Below, piece by piece: positions 9,135 to 19,793 of a DNA stretch of 64,000 bases. The position numbers were made by a program, and so were the translations under genes. The notes below the pieces were generated by a model that saw only the letters and a program-made list of their open reading frames with translations, was not told the DNA's origin and ran no database searches. Source of the stretch: Symbiodinium sp. CCMP2592 (lineage: Eukaryota > Sar > Dinophyceae > Suessiales > Symbiodiniaceae); the NCBI GenBank assembly GCA_905221615.1, contig CAJNDT010000946.1, forward strand, positions 562,865 through 626,864, written 5' to 3'. The first letter of the stretch is position 1; each line of letters begins with the position of its first letter.

Positions 9135-9335
9135 TAGCTCTGGCGGCTGACTTTCCCGATTGATTCTATAAGCATCGGATGACTTTCTCTGACTTTATAT
9201 CCATGCTTGCAAGCTGACTTTCCCAGTGAATTCACCGACGTTTTCACCGAAACCTGAAAGCTGACTTCACCATTGACTTCTTTATTATGACAGTGACTTC
9301 ACCGAGCTGACTTTCCCACTGACTTGTCGCAGGTC
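9135..9335. repeat. left subterminal CTGACTT-type repeats
   Basis: GCTGACTTTCCC, GCTGACTTCACC and close variants recur about nine times, roughly every 20-30 bp, and end in GACTTGTCGCAGGTCTTCGG. The short relative has the same array at 48029-48225. Arrays of a short word just inside an element end are typical of recombinase-binding sites; that role is inferred. Confidence 0.7.
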
Positions 9336-9650
9336 TTCGGCTGGAAGCGAAGTAGGAAAGCTGTGCGTTTGATAGTTACTGAGTATCCTGCTTTGCGTGT
9401 AGCAAGTGATCAGCCTGGTCCTTCTGTAGTTCATCAAAACCGTCAGCAAGTTCTGCAGCAAGACGTGCCGCCAGCAATCACGCTTCATGCGGATGGCACA
9501 GGTTTTAAGTTGTCATTTCGATCAGTGGCCGATTTTGCTGAATATTCAGCAATCATGTCGGCAAACTTGACTCATGTTCGAGGTCATAGGGACGTCTGTG
9601 CTGGCCTGAACAACTTGCTTGACATACAGCAGACTGTTGCAGAGCTTGTG
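9336..9650 (+). other. between subterminal repeats and 51-bp array
   Basis: An open frame spans 9324-9695 on +, with a plausible stretch (AITLHADGTGFKLSFRSVADF). It runs into repeat DNA and has no recognised domain. It may be a degenerate exon of the element, or nothing. Confidence 0.25.
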
Positions 9651-11110
9651 TTTGTCCACCCCTGTTTCCAAGTTTCAAAGGGTAGGCAAATCTGAGTCGA
9701 ACGAGCAGGGGTCTGTACGGCTGGAGTGATTGGTTTAGTACATGTGTTTACTTGCTTGTGCGACTCGTAGACTGCAGTTTTCGCCACATGAGTGCGGTTT
9801 GCATATGTTGGAATGCGTAGACTCTGCAGTTTCGTGACATGAGTGCGGTTTGTATATGTTGGAATGCGTAGACTCTGCAGTTTCGTGACATGAGTGCGGC
9901 TCGCCAATGTTGGAATGCGTAGACTTCAGTTTCGTGTCATCAGTGCGGTATGCCTATATTGGAATGCGTTGACTCTGCAGTTTCGTGACACATGAGTGCG
10001 GTTCGCCGATGTTGGAATGCGTAGACTCTGCAGTTTCGTGACATGAGTGCAGTTCGCTGATGTTGGAATGCGTAGATTTTGCAGTTTCGTGACATGAGTG
10101 CGGTTCGCCGATGTTGGAATGCGTAGACTCTGCAGATTTGTGACATGAGTGTAGTTTGCCCATGTTGGAATGCGTAGACTCTCTGACATGAGTGTGGTTC
10201 GCCTATGTTGGAATGCGTGGACTCTGCAGTTTCGTAGACTTTCTGCTTTGAGACGCTGCTGTCAATAAGTCCGGAAGGGCGTGTGTGTGTCAACCGGTGT
10301 TTCGAACGGCTACAATGAGCCCGGCAGAGCTTGTGTGTGTCCACCCCGGTTTCAAAGTTTCAAAGGGTCGGCAAATCTGAGTCGAACGAGCAGGGGTCTG
10401 TACGGCTGGAGTGATTGGTTTAGTACATGTGTTTGCTTGCTTGTGCGACTCGTAGACTGCAGTTTTCGCGACATGAGTGCGGTTTGCATATGTTGGAATG
10501 CGTAGACTCTGCAGTTTTGTGACATGAGTGCGGTTTGTATATGTTGGAATGCGTAGACTCTGCAGTTTCGTGACATGAGTGCGGCTCGCCAATGTTGGAA
10601 TGCGTGTGCTTCAGTTTCGTGTCATCAGTGCGGTATGCCTATGTTGGAATGCGTAAACTCTGGAGTTTAGTGACACATGAGTGCGGTTCGCTGATGTTGG
10701 AATGCGTAGACTCTGCAGTTTCGTGACATGAGTGCGGTTCGCTGATGTTGGAATGCGTAGATTTTGCAGTTTCGTGACATGAGTGCGGTTCGCCGATGTT
10801 GGAATGCGTAGACTCTGCAGATTTGTGACATGAGTGCGGTTTGCCTATGTTGGAATGCGTAGACTCTCTGACATGAGTGTGGTTCGCCTATGTTGGAATG
10901 CGTAGACTCTGCAGTTTCGTAGACTTTCTGCTCTGAGACGCTGCTGTCAATAAGTCCGGAAGGGCGTGTGTATGTCAACCGGTGTTTCGTCAAAGGGTAG
11001 GCAAATCTGAGTCGAACGAGCAGGGATCTGTGCGGCTGGAGTAATTGGCTCAGTACATGTGTTTGCTTGCTTGTGCGACTCGTAGACTGCAGTTTCGCGA
11101 CATGACTGCG
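9651..11110. repeat. left 51-bp tandem repeats in higher-order units
   Basis: The unit GTAGACTCTGCAGTTTCGTG-ACATGAGTGCGG-(8 bp)-TGTTGGAATGC recurs every 51 bp, about nine times at 9770-10240 and again at 10455-10920. Each block is preceded by a copy of the first ~50 bp of the terminal repeat (9654-9709, 10339-10394, partial 10989-11028). Blocks end in GTAGACTTTCTGCT..GAGACGC and a piece of the element's right inner end (GTTTCGAACGGCT...GAGCCCG). The result is head-to-tail units of about 650-690 bp. Because 51 is divisible by three, long antisense frames stay open here; I do not regard them as genes. Confidence 0.9.
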
Positions 11111-11510
11111 GTTTGAGTACTGTGCAAGTGCAAGTTTGGCAAACGTTTTTCGTCTGTGGTGAATGCGTGCATGCCTACATGCGTTCGGAGTGCGCATCTC
11201 TCTGCTTTGCTGCATCGCAAGTGTTGTGCAAGTGCAAGAGTACGGCGTTTTGTCGTGTAGGAGTGAAGCTTCTGGAGCGAGCTGTGCCTCAGGGGTCGGA
11301 GGTTGAAGTTCTGTAGGTGCAAGTGACGTGCAAGTGACGTGCAAGGGACGTGCAAGTGATGTGCAAGGGAGGTGCAAGTGCCGTGCAAGTGACATGCAAC
11401 AGTACAAGGTCCTATGTGTTTGCGAGAAGTTGTGCTGTGCAGACGGAGGTTTGTGCAAGCAAGGGACATGCAAGTGATGTGCGAGAGAAGGGCAATGGAA
11501 GTTTCTGACC
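11111..11510. repeat. GTGCAAG-rich region
   Basis: GTGCAAGTGACGTGCAAGGG-type words recur from about 11310 to 11490. The segment 11238-11443 recurs, slightly shorter, at 34978-35174 in the same orientation. The stretch 11117-11235 matches 48425-48540 of the short relative, so this is element DNA and not host DNA. Confidence 0.8.
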
Positions 11511-11514
11511 CAAC

Positions 11515-11615
11515 GCCTCCGGTTACCCAGAATTGGGGTAACCAGTTTGGTAACCCAGAATTCAGGTCACCAGACCCCAAGAACCAAGATAGCAGGAACC
11601 AGTTCCAAGCCCATT
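11515..11615. repeat. GGTTACC/GGAACC motif cluster, left
   Basis: GGTTACCC, GGTAACC, GGTAACCC, GGTCACC and GGAACCAG recur within 100 bp. A cluster of the same type (GGAACC, GGTTACC) sits at 34358-34446 on the far side of the gene region. Confidence 0.6.
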
Positions 11616-12518
11616 CCTTGACCAGTGCGAAATATGGACTTTAAACATGTCCATGTAGTTTCCTTGTAAATCGTGTGTGTTTGCATACATTTCAAAGAGA
11701 TAACATGGCATGTGTTGACAATACTGGTGAGGTGGGTTTATTTTTTCGGAGAGTATATGTGGATTTTGTGTGTGTCTGGCTGTATTTATCTTATATTTCT
11801 TTGAATCTACATAGGTTTTTCGGGAGTTCATGTCTATTACATACATACATACATACATATGCACACACACATGCAATAATATATGCATGCATACATACAT
11901 ACCTACGTACATATACATACACACATATATAACGTACATGGATTGTTGGGCGGATGGAAGAACGATCGATGGATGGATTGGAATCTGAATAGGATGGATA
12001 CAGCTTTACTGATTAGGCCAGGTATGTAATTCGGTTTATGGTGCTTGCATGCCCCGGCGATTCAGTTTCGACACCAGCTTGTATGTAGGCAGTGGATGCT
12101 AGGAGGACACGACAGCACATGCGACATTCCTGTTGCAGCTGGGCTAGCTGTACATATAGTCGTCGTGCAGCCCTTGTGAAAGTCGTGCGTGATGTAGTAA
12201 TACGGTAGTGGATGTGGAGGTCTCGCCTGCACTCGATGCTAGAGCTACATCGAGTCGTAAAGGATGAAATGTGTGTCACGCATGTGCTCCGCCCGATGAC
12301 TCGAGCATGCTGCGAGCTCGTGTTCGGCAGCAGCTTCGCAAGAAAGAAGGCGGTACAGGTGCGCCCCCCCTTTGCATGTGGATTCGAGATCTGGTGGAGC
12401 AAGATCTAGAGGTGATTCACTTGTAGATGCCATTGCAGTGAATGTCTCGCAGGATTTTGCTGCATAGCATACAGCTAGCTGCACGTGCCTGCATTTTGCA
12501 GTGCACACGTTTCACGAA
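11616..12518. other. left edge of gene region, no assigned exon
   Basis: Contains an ATACATAC microsatellite at about 11840-11935. 12212-12409 is open on + with a possibly real stretch (FGSSFARKKAVQVRPPF), which may be an upstream exon or leader of gene A. I cannot join it in phase. Confidence 0.35.
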
Positions 12519-15500
12519 ATGGCTGCCCAACCCGGGGCGGAAGAAGCTGGGGCTGCCTGCCCCGATGATGAGGTAGCTGCAGCTGTAGATGAAGAGCTAC
12601 TCGATCGATATGGTGTTCGCGGTGTTTTTTGGGTGCAATACGCTCATTCGTTTCCTAGTGCACACGAGAAATATTTAGGCATTGCACTCCCAGGTCGCAG
12701 ACTCTTCGTGACATCTTGGCTGAGTGGCTGAATGGAAAAGATGACGACGGAAAACATTCGATACTTTCCAGGATGCGCAAGGATGAGGACTCTCAAGTGT
12801 GTGTATGCACATGTACACATGCATATATGTACATGTGTCTTATAATATTTAGCAGTACATAGCAGCCTGCCTTTCAAAACCATGTGGCAGGACCACAGTT
12901 GCTTGAAGCTGGTGGAGTATGTTTCCGAGCAGGCGGTGCATGATGCAGCGGGTGTATTGAAAGAGCTGTACGCAAATTTCGGTGTAAAGCAGCCGGTGCT
13001 CTCGAAGTACAGAGTTACTTGCTTGCAGTGTTTGTGCAGTGCTGCCCGGCTTTTTATAATGCATGTACACACATGTACGACATTTCTGCGACGCACACAT
13101 GCTTTCATGAGGCTGCCTTCCAATGGATCCAGGATGAGTATGCTGTCCTGCCTGTGACATCCTTGAAAAAGGAGATCCAGGCAGGTTCGCCAATCTTGGT
13201 GTTTAGAGTGTATCATATGTCCTGGGTTTCGATCTGACCAGGCCTGGACAGAGGTCCAAGCTGCTACATTGAGAAGCAGGGCTATGTATGGAATCAGACT
13301 TTGGAGAAAGACTCCAGAAAGATCACTGTATTCTGGCCATCTAAACACGTACATGCACTATATAATCAATGGTCGAATATGCATGCATTTGTATGCAGCT
13401 GTGCATAAGGTCCAAAGAGGTGCAGCTGTTGAAAGATGTCCTGACAATTTTGGCTGCAGATGTGGAGGGGGCCGATGATGATGCATCTTCGGATTCAGGC
13501 GCCGAGGATTCGGCGGGTGAGGAGTCTGCCCCCGGCAGTGATGTGGCTGCTGATCCAGCAGCATCCCAGGAGTCGGAAATGGATACATGTGACACACAGA
13601 TTTCTGAGGATGTGCTTTCGACTTCGCAGGAACCACCTGTGAACAAGAAAGTTTTGCCCCCGGTGCCAAAGTTTATTGGCATTTTGCCCCACCGCTGCAC
13701 AACCCTTCCGAAGCCAGAGGCACCGGCAGAAAACCCCTGCCCAACAGACTTGGCCCGAAAGCTTGAGATTGCACCGACCTCCAAGGCCCCGGTTTCTGTG
13801 AACCCAGAAGCCTCTGCAGAGTGTCTGGATCCGATTCCTCAGAAGTCCGAGACCGCCAAGATTCCGGAGAAGTCCGAAAGCCCCGTGATTCCCGAGAAGT
13901 CCGAGAGCCCCGTGATTCCCGAGAAGTCCGAGAGCCCCGTGATTCATGAGAAGTCCGAGAGCCCCGTGATTCATGAGAAGTCCGAGAGCCCCGTGATTCA
14001 CGTGTCCGAGCTACATGCAAACCCCGTGCCCGTAGACGTGCCCAAACCGGATTCCGAAGCTTGGCGGTATTATGTGTAGGGATACTGCAGTTTTCGTGAC
14101 CCATGCAATATTTGTCATGTACAGTGTAATAAACGTAGTAGCGTAGACTTTCGAGGTGCAGCCACCAGATCATGAGAAGCCAACCCGGACCGCTGAGGCC
14201 CACCGTTTTAAAGGAAGAAGTGTACATGTGTAGTCACGTATAGTGTGTACCATGCGACCGCATTGAGGCAGCAAACGAGCCGCTGATTGGAATGCGACCC
14301 CAGCTCAATGTGGCTGACAAGGTTCGTGAGTTGCAGGCCAAGGGGTATCTCCGGGACGACAACAGGGAAGCCTATGCAGACTTGCCAGAAGTGCAAAGCA
14401 AACTGTGACTCAGCCTCAACTGAAAATAGTTGTAATCAGCAATCATGATGAGGCACCCGTGCGCTAAGGACATTAATTATATATGTGTGTTATATATATA
14501 TTAAGCATGTATACATGCATCCATTAAGTCATTCGTTCTTTCGCTCTCATAGTATATACATATATACACATGATTCACTCTTTCACTCGTTCACTCCTTC
14601 ATCATCATGAGATTGTTACCTAGTACAAATATGCATGCATGTTTCATCGAACTAGTCATGATCGATCCAGCACTTTTCCTGCTGAGGCGAGCTGCTGCAA
14701 AAGCCAAGGCCACCGCAGAGCAGGGCAAGGGCAAGGGCCGAGGACGGGGTGGGAGAGGCCGAGGCGGCCGAGGAAGGGGTGGGAAGTCGACGATCCTGGA
14801 CTGCAATGTGCACGTGTGTGTTTCAGCATGTTGCATGTGTGAATATGAGATGGAGTTTCGATGAGGACAGATGCACCAGTTGTGGAGGATCCTGGTGAAG
14901 TGCCTGCTCAGGTTGAGCCGGGATGTGCCCCTGCCGAGAATCCCAGCAACAAGCGTCCACATGAGCCGGAGGAGGCAGACGGTGAGGATCAGAGCAAACG
15001 GAGAAGGGTTCGTGGCAAGAAGAGGACTGCCACCGAGGAGCCTAGTGGTTCAACAGGACCTCCAACAGCAAAGGCGAAAGCAACACCGAAAGCAAAAGGA
15101 AAGGCAAAGGCGAAAGCGAAGCCAGCACCGGCCGAAGCAACGCCAGCGCCGACCGAAGCAACTCATGCACCGACCGAGGCAGCTGATGCACCGACCGAAG
15201 CAGCTGATGCACCGACCGAAGCAACTGATGCACCGACCGAAGATGCACCGGTCAGCAAGCGGTTCAAAAAGGCTGATTTCGGCACTATCAGAATTCCGCT
15301 TTTCAAGGAATACTATGCGACTGGACAGCATGTAGTGGCACATGTTAACGTTCATGATTACTCCGGTGATGTGTATAATTAGCAAGCTATATAATCGTGC
15401 GCAAGGTGATGCCGTACTGGAGCCGAGCTTGCGTGGGTCTCTGTATGCGGAGTGATGGCGCACAGACGAAGAAGCAGGCTGGAGCATATGGCGTCAGGGT

Positions 15501-18500
15501 TCCAAGGTTACATGCTTAAGATTTAAAGTTTCTGTGGATAAGCACATGTACATATATGGCATATACATATACATGTGTGAGTGTGCATGGATATTATTTA
15601 TGGTGTGTAATTCTGTCTAGAGCACACGTACATGCATGTGCATATACATGCACACACACACACACACATGACATACATATACAAGTGTTTCCAGGGTTAT
15701 ACCCGTCTAGCTATCTGAGACCTGAGAATATGTGCCGATGATCGCGACAAATCCCCAACGGCCACCAACACTAAACCGGATGGGATCCGAAAGTCACAAA
15801 ATCCTGCATCGCTATAGCCTAACTATCGTATAAAGGCGAGTTATCGAGATGTATCCTGGTGACAACCTAGCTGATTGCAGTACCTATAGAGGGCTACTGT
15901 CGAGTCGATCGGCAGGTCCTGCACATTGCTGCCCCAAGCAACATGAAGATGGAGACGTGTGGTCTCGCAATGCAGAACATGGTGGACATCTGTGGCACAG
16001 CCGTGGCTGGGGCTTATAGATGATAAACTCTTGATACCCACTCAAATTATTGCATGCTAGAACATTGTATACCTCGATGTCTTGCATCGATTACGACTCT
16101 CCGGCTTGCCAGCTTGCGATAAAGCTTCCAACTTGCTCAAGCCCTAGATCCCTGAAACCCTAGTGCCTAGTACCACATGATTTAACCCTAAGCCGTAAAC
16201 CCTAGAAACCCAAAACCCCAAAACCCGAAAACCTTATTGAACCTAAAACCCTAAAATCCTCAACCCCAGGCACCCTGATTTCCTCAGCCCGAAAACCCCA
16301 TAAAACCCTAAACCCTAAAACCCTATGGGACTTCGACGTTTGAAGCTTTCAGGGTCCGAGGGTTATGTAATGGGTCGAATGGTCCCCCTGCATGTCAAAT
16401 CCTAGGCCAAGCGCTTGGAGGACGGCATGCCCTTCGCAGAAGTCAAGGCCAAGTTCGATCGAGCCAAGCGGGGAGAGTGATAGGTGCATCTAGGTTCAAG
16501 TTTTTATGTCTCAGCCAGCCAGAATGTGCGAGGCTGATTGTGACCCGAAGCATTAACAAATTACCTATGCTATACAGCTGTACGAATACACATATGTGGC
16601 TAGTGTGTTGCTTTCTGGGGTTCCTTTGAGGCTTATGTACAAATAACTGCTAGATTTGCCGGGTCCTTGTCAGCATGTGCTGAGCTGGGTGTGTAGCTAA
16701 ACACACCAGCATGCACTGCAGTGTTCCAATCAGGATGGGGTAGAACTTCGTGTGCTCGAGGGAAGGGAAAACACGCAAGTGCACAAGCTTGCAAGTGTGC
16801 TGCTAGGCATGCATGCATGCTACATGTACAGATGCACTTATCTCTGCATTCTTGGTGTGTGCTCATGTTGTAGGGCTTGCAAAGCCTCCTTGCCGTGTGC
16901 CCCTGGGTGCTGTTGTGTAGCCATGGTGCTCTCGCTTTCTCGAATGGAAGTCATAACCCTGTTGTCCTTGGGAGCTCCTGGTGTTTTGTTGCTCGGCTGG
17001 ATCTAAAATTTCTATTCAATTATAATTCTACATGAAGACGGGAATATAGCTGCTTGGCCCAGGATCCATGCTCTGGACTTTATCGTGCAGACCAGCGCCC
17101 CTCACTTCGACCAGGATCCTCGAGCCTGCCAGAAGTATTATTTAATTAATAAATAATTCACGGTGTATCGTCGTCGCTAGCAGCACTATAGTCGCATGGT
17201 ACTAGTGGCAGTGTAGCACTGTACTAGCCCTAGTATGCTACGTGTACAAAATACAATATGGTCTTGTAGGATGGGCTTTCTGCTTTGGGGGGGCTCTATA
17301 AGATCGGTTTTGGAGTACATGCAGAATGAACTATAGAGTACCTGTAGGGTGCCGGTTTCAGGCTTCGTTTGAGCGGGCATTGCTGGGCTGGGGTATATTA
17401 CACGAAAGTCAACACCGAAGAATTGTGCGAGTGCCGCCGGTCTCGCAATTAACTTAGGAGCTTGATGCCTTGGACCTGTTCTGTGGCTGGGGAGGCATTC
17501 ACCGTGCTTTTCGTATTTCGACTGCACCTATACATGCAGAATAATGCAGCACGAGTGTGCCATTAACAGTCAAGGTCGCAGAGGCTTCAGATCCTCGAGA
17601 TATGATAAAGAGCGAATCAACCCCGATCATGATGTGGAGACAACGATGCTTGCCTAATTCTAGTGGCATGATTCGGTATGATCTGATATATTGCAACTAT
17701 CCTGCATCGACTAAGGATTGGGTTTCTCTGCATGCTACAGAGTGTCATGAGGATGCGATGTGGCGGGTTGATTTCAGCGGCACCACCATGCGGCGCTCAT
17801 GTTTTCATGTGCTCTTCGAAGACCAAGAAATCTAAGTGGAACCCCCGTGGAGACCTCAACTCGGAAACCTGTGTCCGGGGTAACTGTACAGCTACGAGGA
17901 CCATTTTGGGTGTACTGCTGGGAATAGCGCGTGGGGTATACTTTATCCTAGAACAACCTTCATCTTCGGTGTTGGTGCACCTGCCGGCGATGATCCACTT
18001 ATTTGTGAACATGCACCGCCTCCAATTGGGGCAGCACGGAGCTGTCCGTTTGTGGCTCGCCTCAACATCGATGTGGCATTAATTGTACTTGAGTGCATGT
18101 ACATGTTATTGTGTCTTCAGTTGGATGGGCCTCTTCGGTGCAAAGTCGGTGAAAAGAACTGTGGTGGTGGGAAATGCGTCGCCTAACTGCATGTAGATAC
18201 AAACTATGTTTAAATTCACTGCACATGCATTCTGTGGGCTGCAAACATGATCATTGAACAGATTAGCTCAGGCCCTGGATCAGCCGTTTCTCATGGGCTG
18301 CCCGAATACAGCCAGGTGATCGCAACAAGCACCGTTGGACTTCCGAAGGTGTGTACAAGAAGGGTGTGAGCAAGAAAACAGGCAAAAGGACCACGCAACT
18401 CAGCCGCTCAATCACCATGTGCACAGTGACTGCAACGCTGTAAAGTATGAGCCCCGATCATGCAGCCATCAAATGCCCCACTTCTGATCAGGACCGGTGG

Positions 18501-18842
18501 TTCCAAGCTGCAGAACACCCAGGCCTACCCGTACAACTTCTGTCGATTTGTGGCTTGCGAGCACGGAAAGCTTCTTCGGGTAGCTAGATTGCAATACATG
18601 AATGATCGCAGTTATGAGAGGTCGCTTGTGCAACAATTGTTTCCCCCCCCAGTGGTATTCATGACGAGCAATCGGAAAACCCCAGAACCCGTAAACCCAG
18701 CAGCCCTCAACCAAACCCAACCCCAGGCCCTGAGACCCTGAACTTTTATAGCTTCCAACTCCCATATAATGATCTCAGGAGAGCACCACACCATCACGGC
18801 CACACGCTGACCTGGCGAACGAGTTCGTGCCGGAGCTGACCC
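12519..18842 (+). CDS. gene A: multi-exon methyltransferase-like protein
   Basis: Proposed exons: 12519-~12731 (MAAQPGAEEAGAACPDDE), 12891-13013, 13112-13180, 13426-14058, 14268-14404, 14687-14785, 14866-15331, 15406-15506, ~15881/15892-16018, ~16406-16478, ~17063-17131, 17458-17512, 17575-17647, 17716-18072, 18121-~18177, 18316-18418, 18492-18579, 18779-18842. Many joins keep phase; several donors read GC. The N-terminal half is acidic with an EKSESPVI repeat, an RGG/GRG tract, a KRPHEP..KRRRVRGKKR basic patch and KAKAK/APTEA repeats, which suggests a nuclear protein. The C-terminal half has LDLFCGWGGIHRAF (motif I-like), GGLISAAPPCG (motif IV-like), YFILEQPSSS, WMGLFGAKSVK, then KLQNTQAYPYNF. 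I recognise this order from an uncharacterised dinoflagellate family resembling C5 or other class I methyltransferases. Activity is unproven. The gene may continue to 21765. Confidence 0.72.
13830..14010 (+). repeat. coding repeat in gene A (EKSESPVI)
   Basis: A 24-bp unit (GAGAAGTCCGAGAGCCCCGT plus four bases) is repeated about six times, giving EKSESPVI in gene A. The first units differ slightly and the last are nearly identical, which indicates recent local expansion. It is likely a flexible, phosphorylatable linker. Confidence 0.85.
15060..15265 (+). repeat. coding repeats in gene A (KAK and APTEA)
   Basis: A Lys/Ala tract (KAKATPKAKGKAKAKAK) is followed by 5-6 copies of a 24-bp unit that encodes EA(T/A)xAPT. 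The bases GCACCGACCGAAGC recur almost unchanged. The tail of gene B (about 27890-27930) has a similar Lys/Ala tract. Confidence 0.85.
16141..16326. repeat. degenerate CCCTAAA-type tract in intron
   Basis: Many AACCCTAAA and AAACCCCAAAACCC words with errors, inside a gene A intron. Telomere-type seeds therefore also occur within transcribed introns of the element. Confidence 0.6.
17458..18579 (+). other. methyltransferase-like core domain of gene A
   Basis: Joining 17458-17512, 17575-17647 and 17716-18072 in phase gives ALDLFCGWGGIHRAF, then RRGFRSSRYDKERI (an acidic residue after the next strand, as in SAM-binding motif II), then about 25 residues to GGLISAAPPCGAHVF. Next come NPRGDLNSETCVRGN, an Ile/Leu-rich helix, GVYFILEQPSSS, and (from 18121) WMGLFGAKSVKRTVVVGN. 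C5 methyltransferases have a Pro-Cys in motif IV and ENV in motif VI; here the counterparts would be PPC and EQP. Regions 18316-18418 and 18492-18579 (YKKGVSKKTGKR, NTQAYPYNF) are family-specific and presumably C-terminal to the catalytic fold. Confidence 0.7.
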
Positions 18843-19793
18843 AGGCCGGGCGTCGGAGACCGAAGGGATGGGGTTTAGGCCTGTCTTTGGAGTGTGGTGT
18901 TCGTAGCTCGCGATCGTACATACAATTACATCTACTTAATCACCGGGGGCACAAGAAGTACTTAGAACTGCAGACATCGGGATTGATTTTGCAGTCGTGT
19001 CTCAATGCCCGGACCCCAAATTATCAGCATACTCGTGCTAGCGCTAGCTGCTATCTATATACCATGCATGCAGCTAGCTGCTTATATTCAAGCAAACATC
19101 CTGTTCTACGTGAATACAGAATTTTCTTGCAGTGGGAACTATTTGTTCAATAGAGTTTAGGTTTCAGGAGTTTTTGCATATATTACGGATTATGATATAT
19201 AGTATTTTAAAAAATCGAGAAATGTTATATATATACATAGCATATATAGGGCGAATTGGGGTTTAGGGCTAAAACCTCGATTCCACTACTGTATACAGTA
19301 TATCTATATATAATATTGGGGCTCTGATGTTTAAAAAAAAAATAGCTTCAACAGTTTCATCTCTCCAGGTCTCGATTCCCGAACTCAGACAGTCGACGAC
19401 CCTGAACCATAAACCCTACAACCTTAAACTATATTGCAATCATATTTTAAAGTATATACATTGCCACCCATAGATCTATATATAGGACGTGGGCTTGTTG
19501 TTTCATTGGGTGCTTCGGGCAGGGCTTTATTCTTCACTGGTTTCGGGCTGAGGATCATCCTCGAATGAGTCTGAAGCTACAGCAACCTGTGCACCGAAAT
19601 CTCCAGGATGAGAAACTGCTGTGGCAGGATGCTATGCTTGAGCCTCACTTGCAATTAATTGTACATGTGGTGCAGGAGACAATGAAGCTTAAGTGGCAAT
19701 GCAAGGAGCCGGTTGTCGAATTCTTGCGAGATGCTCAACGCTCCGGGGCATGGGTTATGCAGTACACGAAAGTGCCGCTGACTACCGATCGAG

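Noticed and set aside
9770..10920. CRISPR-like array
   Set aside because: Units are contiguous 51-bp tandem repeats without unique spacers, in a eukaryotic intron-rich context.
9926..11473. Long minus-strand frames with a 17-residue period over the 51-bp repeats (also 35296-36043)
   Set aside because: 51 bp is divisible by three and the unit lacks stops in some frames, so openness is expected. The same DNA behaves as an array of sites and end pieces.
12644..13354. 236-codon minus-strand frame
   Set aside because: Overlaps gene A exons whose joins agree in phase; the antisense protein has no domain.
13495..14227. Two long minus-strand frames antisense to gene A
   Set aside because: They mirror the EKSESPVI coding repeats; the + frame has in-phase neighbours and recognisable continuation.
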